Source of the DNA: Ophioderma brevispina
Taxonomy: Eukaryota; Echinodermata; Ophiuroidea; Amphilepidida; Ophiodermatidae
DNA length: 64,000 nucleotides
Assembly (NCBI GenBank): GCA_023653785.1
Contig: JAMKCH010005321.1
Span: forward strand, 29,760-93,759
Direction of reading: 5' to 3'
Position 1 is the first letter of the stretch. Every line of letters begins with the position of its first letter. Shown here piece after piece: positions 58,353 through 64,000 of the stretch. The notes beneath the pieces are model-generated. The model searched no databases, was not told where the DNA came from, and was given only the letters and a program-made list of their open reading frames with translations. Position numbers and translations under genes: made by a program.

Positions 58353-59101
58353 AACAACAAATTAAACTTTTGTTAGTTGCAATGTGTTTTGTTAATAAAG
58401 TTTTTTCTTCTGTAATAATGATAATGAAAATGGTAACTACTATTTCATCTCATATATTTTACTTTTATCCAATCTTATGACACTTACCTACTAAGTGTGA
58501 GGTTGGTGTTCAGTTTTAGTAAAAAAAACTTTAATAACATCATGACTGTGATATCAGTTTGTACTTCAAAAATCATGAAATGTGTAGAAAATTTTATATC
58601 ATGATCTATAAATCAATTGACAAGAATATTTTATTGTTAGAGGATAGGCTTTGGGGAAATCTCAACAAAAATAACTTAGTGCACTGTCCTGTCCTGTCCT
58701 GTTCTTGTCCTATCCCACCCTTGTTGGCTCACAAAGAGTTCCACTTTCTGCTAGGCGGGTCAATCTTAAAGTTCATATGATCTTAACAGCCTCTCCCACA
58801 CATATCTTCTGCCATTTTGCATTACTTTTCCACTAAGTTATTATGACCATTCATAATTGATCATGTTTGAAATTGATTTATTCAAAAATATTCAGGTGAC
58901 ACAATAAAAAATATATCACAAGTGCAGTCATTTTCGACTATATAAAAACAATGATACAAGTATGGGTTGGACATATTTAGGTAAAAAACAGGAAATAGCG
59001 AATTTATTGGTAAGCCGGCACAAGGACATCAAAGTCTTATCAACGTTCCACCTGCCATGTTTTGGCCAAGGTTTCGGCAAGCACATTGCCAGTGTGTTGC
59101 C
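58353..59101. other. Intronic stretch
   Basis: A cctgtcctgtcctgttcttgtcc run at 58687 is the only simple repeat seen. Confidence 0.35.
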
Positions 59102-59433
59102 TTTAGAGACATATCAATGATTTTCCAAAAGAGTTAAAGTATTTGAAACTTGCAAGAATAGCTTAAGTGAGAAAGTCGGTAGATTAAGTACTTTTTCCAA
59201 CTGAATAATGGACAGAAAAAGGAAGAAACAGCAGTTTTCCATGATTCAATTATGTAGTAAGTGTCCGTATGGACAGTATGATTAATTATTTACGATTTGG
59301 TCCTTATTAGGTTGTTCAGGTCGTATTATTTGCAGGGTATGTTGGATACCTGAACTTTGTTCCAGAATGGCACAAATCTGATTTTGACAATTTTTTATTT
59401 TTCTGATTTAGCAAATCACGATAGTGCCTTTAA
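59102..59433 (+). mobile_element. TTAA MITE, diverged copy
   Basis: Left end tttagagacatatcaatgatttt and right end aaatcacgatagtgcctttaa. Interior aatggacagaaaaaggaagaaaca, gtccgtatggacagta and gcagggtatgttgga align with the complete copy 1.4 kb upstream, in the same orientation. Confidence 0.75.
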
Positions 59434-59805
59434 AATTCATGTATTTGAAGAAGCAAATGTTGGCATAGCTATGCCAGGTGGAAAGTGGATTGATACTGTA
59501 ATGATAGTGCCTGGCAAGCACCAATTCGATTTTCCGGTTTGAGAGAAAATTGTACAACAATGCTCTCAATTGTTTCTAAATATTAGAAAATGACCAGATA
59601 AGAGGTGTATTTTCTTGTGTTTAAGTATTGAGCCATGCCACAGAGTTCTTTTAATGTAATACTGGAAATACTATACATTATTATTGGAAGAATGTGCATA
59701 AAATTGTTCAATTTCCTGTGCATTCAGTATTTGATTTATAAATTTGTTTTTTGTATTTTCTATATTTTATATGCAGAACACGAGGTGAAATAAAAAATGA
59801 TGAAA
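59434..59805. other. Intronic stretch
   Basis: A 35-codon open stretch follows the MITE (see rejected items). No supported exon. Confidence 0.35.
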
Positions 59806-60080
59806 TTAAAGGCTTACTTCAGTGATTTCCAAAATATGAGTTTTTGGTGATGATTTATTAAAAAATAGTGACTAGAATTAAGATAGTCACACAGAATGTC
59901 AATTCCAAAGTTGAGCTGAAATTCCAATTTTTGTTTGATGCAGTAATATTTTATGTATGTATAGTATAACAGTAACATGGGATACTTGCATAACAAATAC
60001 ACAAATTCTGAATCCAGAATTTTAAAAACAAAGTTGGATTTTCAGCCTATCAATAGATAGGATGTTCCCACTCGAGTGAG
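59806..60080 (+). mobile_element. TTAA-flanked MITE, second family, right-truncated
   Basis: Left end TTAA then aggcttacttcagtgatttcc. Interior tttgatgcagtaatattttatgtatgtatagtat and ctgaatccagaattttaaaaacaaagt parallel 52.94-53.04 kb. The right end was not recognised. Confidence 0.6.
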
Positions 60081-60684
60081 ATTAGAGGTCAAGGCAAGCC
60101 ACTAAAATAGAGACTAGTCTTTTGTATCTTGTTCAATTTTGTGAAAAATCACAGTTTGAAGTATTGAAATGGCTGGTGCATTTATTTGAACAAATTTTTG
60201 AAATTTTGAGTTCAAATTGGGTTTTGGGGGGTACTTTTGTATTTTGCCTGATTCCAAGGTGACAATTAGTAGGAATTTTTTTTGCATGCAGCATCACTTG
60301 TCCTAGCTGTATATGGTAATAATGCTAGCCTTGATGCATTTGCAGCCTAGTGGCCTTAGTTGTGTTAGTCGTGTGGCTGGCATGTTATTTACATAGCTAC
60401 TCACAGATTAGCAAGGACAAAACCCCAGCTGTTGGTGAACACACTCAGTACCTCTGGGTCAGTTGTGCATTTTCCCAATATGCTAGTACTAGTAGTTTTT
60501 TAAGATAGTTATAGCATTATTATACATGACAACATTTCTGTACATGGTAATTAAAATGGTTTTATTTCCTCGAAATAATTTGACACTAAAGTGAATCTGC
60601 TCATAGTATAATATGCCTTATCCTGTAAAAATCCAAATCTTTCTCAATTTAAAATAAATGGTATGGACTTTCCTGTGTTGTCTG
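60081..60684. other. Intronic stretch
   Basis: No recognised feature. Confidence 0.35.
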
Positions 60685-60915
60685 GGTAGTGTGTGTTCAA
60701 TGTATACATGTGTGTCCATGTCTATGCCTCTCTGTGCCCGTCTCTTTGGTTGTCATCATGTGTAGGGGGGTGTGTAACATGTGTGTGTGTGTGTAAACCA
60801 AATGTAAAAAATAAGAATTACAAATTGAACAAATATGTGTGATCCAGAGCAAGACCAAGAAACCATTTGTTGTGTGTGTGTGTATGTAGGGTGTTATGTA
60901 TTGTGTGTGAGTGTA
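60685..60915. repeat. GT-rich microsatellite cluster
   Basis: gtgtgtgtgtgtgt tracts at about 60778-60794 and 60870-60884 within GT-rich DNA. Confidence 0.8.
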
Positions 60916-61139
60916 GAAGTAATTGCATGCATGGATGCATACATTGGCTTAATGTAGCTAATTAACAATTAGTGGACTTTGAAAAGTGTCCTTTGCCTCA
61001 CACCTTCAGCTTTGTGTTTAACAAAGAAAACCTATATCATATAGCAAGAGTGAATACTTAGGTTAATAGTTGTTTCAGACATTTATATTTATTTTGATAG
61101 TGTTTTTTAAAACAGATTTAAATGTTTGTCTTATGTCTG

Positions 61140-62220
61140 TCCGGTCATTTGGTTAAAGTGTTGCAATTTCTTTCTCTCCTGCCCAAACTCTTAAACCAAT
61201 TTCACAAATTAGGTCCAGAAGAACTTGGTTCAAGGTTCATATAGGGTGTTCCCAGATTGGGCCATATAACAACAAAAGTGTATGGGGGGGGGGGGGGTCA
61301 CCTGTGGACCCCCAACATTTTGTTTTTGTGTGCCATTTTTTATGGTCCAATCATTTTGCCCCCCAATTTTATTGCAATTGCATAAATATCAGTTGCAATA
61401 TATTTTGGTGGCAAAACTTCAAACTCGTCCACTTTTGGCCTGTATGCTGCTAATAGCATTAATTAATTATTTGGCTGCGTTTCATTTTGGCCACTATTCA
61501 AAATTGGTTTTGGCCTTAAATCTGTACTGTAGTAACTTTTAAAAAAAAATTCAGCAATGTAAATAGTGTTTGATTTCCATTATGAACCAAATTTATGGAA
61601 AAGATCCTTCAGGAAAGTGTTGTTTCTTTTTTTTTTGGTGGGAGAATGGGTGGCGTGTTGCAAAAACGGTTTTTGGACCGCCATTATGAATTCGGTATAC
61701 AACTGGACTCTATCCCCCCATACATAAACGGGAGTGCACAAGACTTTCTACACTTGTTTTAAGAGGGCATCTTTGAAAATCCATTGAATTTGTTTTTCTG
61801 TCACATAAATTTGTATAATCAACAATCTTGGTCAGATGATCCACTGCCCCAAATCCATATTAAGGTCTTGAGTTGGATCAAAGGGTCACAGCATTGAAAC
61901 CAAATTCAGCTAGAAGAAGAATCACTCGGATGTGCACCCCATATGAGAGTGTAACAGATTGGGTCAAAGCTCATTTGTGCCAATTAAAGGGTCATGTTGG
62001 CCAGGTTTTGTAAACTCCCAAATAATTTGTTGCTCTTCAGCCTAACAATTGAGCCGATTGCAGCTTAGCTTGTTCAGACAGGACGGACTCATGTGGTGTG
62101 GTTCAAAATGACACCCATTGACCACTTTTATTACCTTTTAACCCCATCATACAAGTTACAACATTTTGTGATCACAAAGAGGGGCTAGACTTGTGGTTTG
62201 AGAACCACCGTGTTCTTACT
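61140..62220 (+). repeat. Dispersed non-coding element with hairpin tail
   Basis: The tail gtggtttgagaaccaccgtgttctta contains a perfect ggtttgagaacc-type hairpin, closely matching the 3' tails of the core-repeat elements at 17.1, 20.1 and 23.6 kb. The body has phrases such as caattaaagggtcatgttgg and acccattgaccac. A 14-base G run lies at 61284-61297. Probably a diverged relative, with its 5' end not defined. Confidence 0.5.
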
Positions 62221-62329
62221 TACGCAGCATTTTAGACCAAGTTAATTTGTTTATCATATAATTTCCATTTTAAGTAACGTAATGTGTCACAAAAAATTGT
62301 CCCCTCTTTTGAATACCATCACTTGATAA

Positions 62330-62481
62330 GCTTCTGCATCATTGATGCTCTGGTCTATATGAAGGACATCGATTTGAGCTTAGCTATTTCACACAGAATT
62401 ATCTGTGGACAATCACAAAACATAATTTGGTCAGAAAATTGAGGGTGCCATCCTTGGGAAATCTCTGAGTCGCTGCTTTAA
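62330..62481 (+). mobile_element. TTAA MITE, second family, 3' fragment
   Basis: tatatgaaggacatcgatttgagcttagc aligns with 53.04-53.07 kb. The right end aaatctctgagtcgctgctttaa contains TTAA at 62478-62481. It ends about 55 bp upstream of CUB exon E. Confidence 0.6.
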
Positions 62482-62535
62482 TTTGAACTCAGATTTGTAA
62501 CTTTGTTAAATAATTCTTCTTTTGACCTACAACAG

Positions 62536-62750
62536 CTTGTGGTAGAACACTTCAAGAAACAGTAGGAAACTTCAGTTCTCCAGGTTGGCACAGAACTACC
62601 AGAGTGATGATGTATGCGTTTGGAGAATAGCAGTTACTCCAGGAGATACGCACATAGCTAGAAGTCACAGCTTTGAACTGGTGGAATGAAGCTCTGGTAG
62701 ATTATCCTTGGACGTGAGGGATTGACCACTGAGATTTTTCACCACTCTTG
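62536..62750 (+). CDS. Tolloid/BMP1-like protease, exon E (CUB1 domain, first part)
   Basis: Acceptor cctacaacag ends at 62535 and donor GTAAGT starts at 62751. The exon completes an alanine and reads CGRTLQETVGNFSSPG (62538-62584). After a shift it reads NYQSDDVCVWRIAVTPGD (62594-62647), and near the end WxxDY-like, then V-R-D-G-like pieces and a final leucine/glycine. This is the start of CUB1 in BMP1/tolloid (CGETLQDSxGNFSSP...CVWRIxVTPG...CWYDYxEVRDG...PLLG). Two of the CUB cysteines are in place. At least three frameshifts are needed across 215 bp. It follows the catalytic exons on the same strand, as expected, and the rest of CUB1 would be in the next exon beyond the window or unrecognised. 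Confidence 0.88.
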
Positions 62751-63176
62751 GTAAGTTTTTGCATATTCCTTTTGGGTTTGTGGGTGTCTTTACATTGTAC
62801 TCAATGTTTCATACACAGATCACAGCTAGTTTTCTTCATGTATTTGTGGAGATTACAGGGTAATAGGAAAGGCAGGTGATGGTATTCTGCTTCATGTGTA
62901 GCCTGTATCAATATTATTTATACCTAAGATCATGCACACAAAGTGCTTCCCCTTAAATGACAGACAAGGTTGGTGGCAATACCCTCTCCCACACATACCA
63001 ATTTTGGGCTCTAGGAGCAAAGCCCCAGTGGGAGTTTCAAAGTGATACTTAATGGTAGTGAAAACGGTGGCCTGAACCCCCATAACACCCTGTATATTTG
63101 TTCAGTCCTATGTATCTATGATACCTGCAGCATAGGTTACTATACACATAAGCAGAGGGATGATAATTTAGATAGG
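62751..63176. other. Start of the intron after exon E
   Basis: Starts with the strong donor GTAAGTTTTT. No further CUB exon recognised to the window end. Confidence 0.5.
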
Positions 63177-63303
63177 GATTCAAACATGTTACAGAGTGGT
63201 TCATCACAAATCCCCAACGATGCGTCCATGCTGCGAGGCTAAAAAATCGGATGCACTATTTAAGTTTGATTTTGTGATGAACCACTCTGTAACATGTTGA
63301 ATC
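63177..63303. repeat. Near-perfect hairpin, 36-bp arms
   Basis: The arms 63177-63212 and 63268-63303 are inverted copies with two single-base indel differences (core gttacagagtggttcatcac / gtgatgaaccactctgtaac). The 55-bp spacer has a further weak pairing of gatgcgtcc with cggatgca. It could be a small foldback MITE or an RNA hairpin. Confidence 0.85.
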
Positions 63304-64000
63304 TATTTCAGTAATGAAATCTGTATGACTATTATATCGTATAGATGACCAATTATTCGCACTATATTACAAAATTGTCTCAGCAACAGCAAAATCAAAG
63401 CAAAATGATAGTTTTGGCATTTCCTTTGGCATGGTGCCCTTGCTCGAAACCGACTCCCAACGAATTTCTGTGAACACTGCCAGGCTAACCTGCTCAGTTT
63501 GCTATCAACTGTGGATTAGAACGACTCAACAACAGTATGCTCCGGTACAATAAATCTGGTGCGTTGTTGAAGCCCGGGGCGCACTTGTATTCAAAGGTGG
63601 AATATGATGCGTGAACAGAAACGCGTAAAAGGTAAATCTTTTTTTCCACATCGAGTGTACTGCCGTACTGATTAGGGTTTAAAAAACCAAATATGGAAAA
63701 AGGTATTTTTTTTCGTAACTCTGAAATTGTGATGTTACGCGAATCAAACATCAATCAAAAATATTGTAATTTGGGAGTAAAGCAACATGACCAGCCAGAA
63801 ATAGAAGGTCTATATCAACACATGCATTTGCACACTGTTTACGGTATCAAAAACTGACAAAAGACTTTTTTATGTTGCTGCAAACACAAATAACTTGTTT
63901 AGGGTATGTTTTTTAGTCGTTGGAAATACTTGTTGGGTGCATGTCGAAGTTCATGTTCACGCATCATATCACTTTGATACACCTGGCCCCCCGGGGTTGA
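63304..64000. other. Window end, no recognised gene
   Basis: A minus-strand open frame of 86 codons at 63494-63754 shows only a weak resemblance to an RNase H end (see rejected items). Nothing else recognised. Confidence 0.35.

Noticed and set aside
59440..59545. Open stretch containing GKWIDTV, resembling the segment after the Met-turn of astacins
   Set aside because: It directly follows a MITE end, repeats the MITE terminal string gatagtgcct, and the surrounding residues do not match; likely chance.
63494..63754. 86-codon minus frame with PGFNNAPDLLYRS, reminiscent of the end of a gypsy RNase H domain
   Set aside because: A single short similarity without neighbouring RT or integrase blocks; not enough to annotate.

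Overview
This is a window of an AT-rich animal genome. It has no compact genes, no operons and no bacterial features. Four exon-sized pieces on the plus strand (about 22.17-22.24, 26.45-26.58, 43.72-43.93 and 62.54-62.75 kb) line up in order with the prodomain junction, the astacin catalytic domain and the first CUB domain of a BMP1/tolloid/tolloid-like metalloprotease. The window is therefore mostly large introns of one tolloid-family gene, and its 5' and 3' exons lie outside or were not recognised. The repeat types (hAT MITEs beginning CAGTGGCGTA, elements with AGGTCA-rich core repeats) suggest a marine invertebrate, probably a deuterostome such as an echinoderm. That placement is an inference from repeat style and I cannot prove it.

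Layout. 0.15-6.1 kb holds a decayed Ty3/gypsy retrotransposon on the minus strand (gag-like, RT, RNase H and integrase remnants), interrupted at 2.35-3.35 kb by a non-LTR RT fragment. 6.1-7.1 kb is a long inverted repeat. 8.6-10.85 kb has three tRNA-like sequences on the minus strand, two of them inside a roughly 825-bp tandem duplication. 11.77-13.73 kb is a Jockey/CR1-like LINE on the minus strand with most of its reverse transcriptase. 17.1-25.1 kb holds three copies of a non-autonomous element with hairpins near both ends and a core of about 110-bp tandem repeats full of AGGTCA half-sites. 26.9-34 kb is a cluster of hAT-type MITEs, one with a perfect 8-bp target duplication nested inside another repeat. 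34-41.3 kb has four LINE fragments plus microsatellites. 49.6-51.3 kb and 53.3-55.6 kb are two more arrays of tandem units containing GGTCA motifs. 51.7-52.1 kb is a foldback element with a poly-C loop. 52.8-62.5 kb has several MITEs flanked by TTAA.

The tolloid exons keep many family residues but carry numerous small insertions and deletions, including one inside the zinc-binding motif. Indels outnumber what neutral decay usually gives relative to substitutions, so residual long-read consensus error is a serious alternative to a pseudogene. I found no convincing exon for the Met-turn region between the zinc exon and the CUB1 exon. Everything else is intron or intergenic DNA dominated by mobile-element debris.
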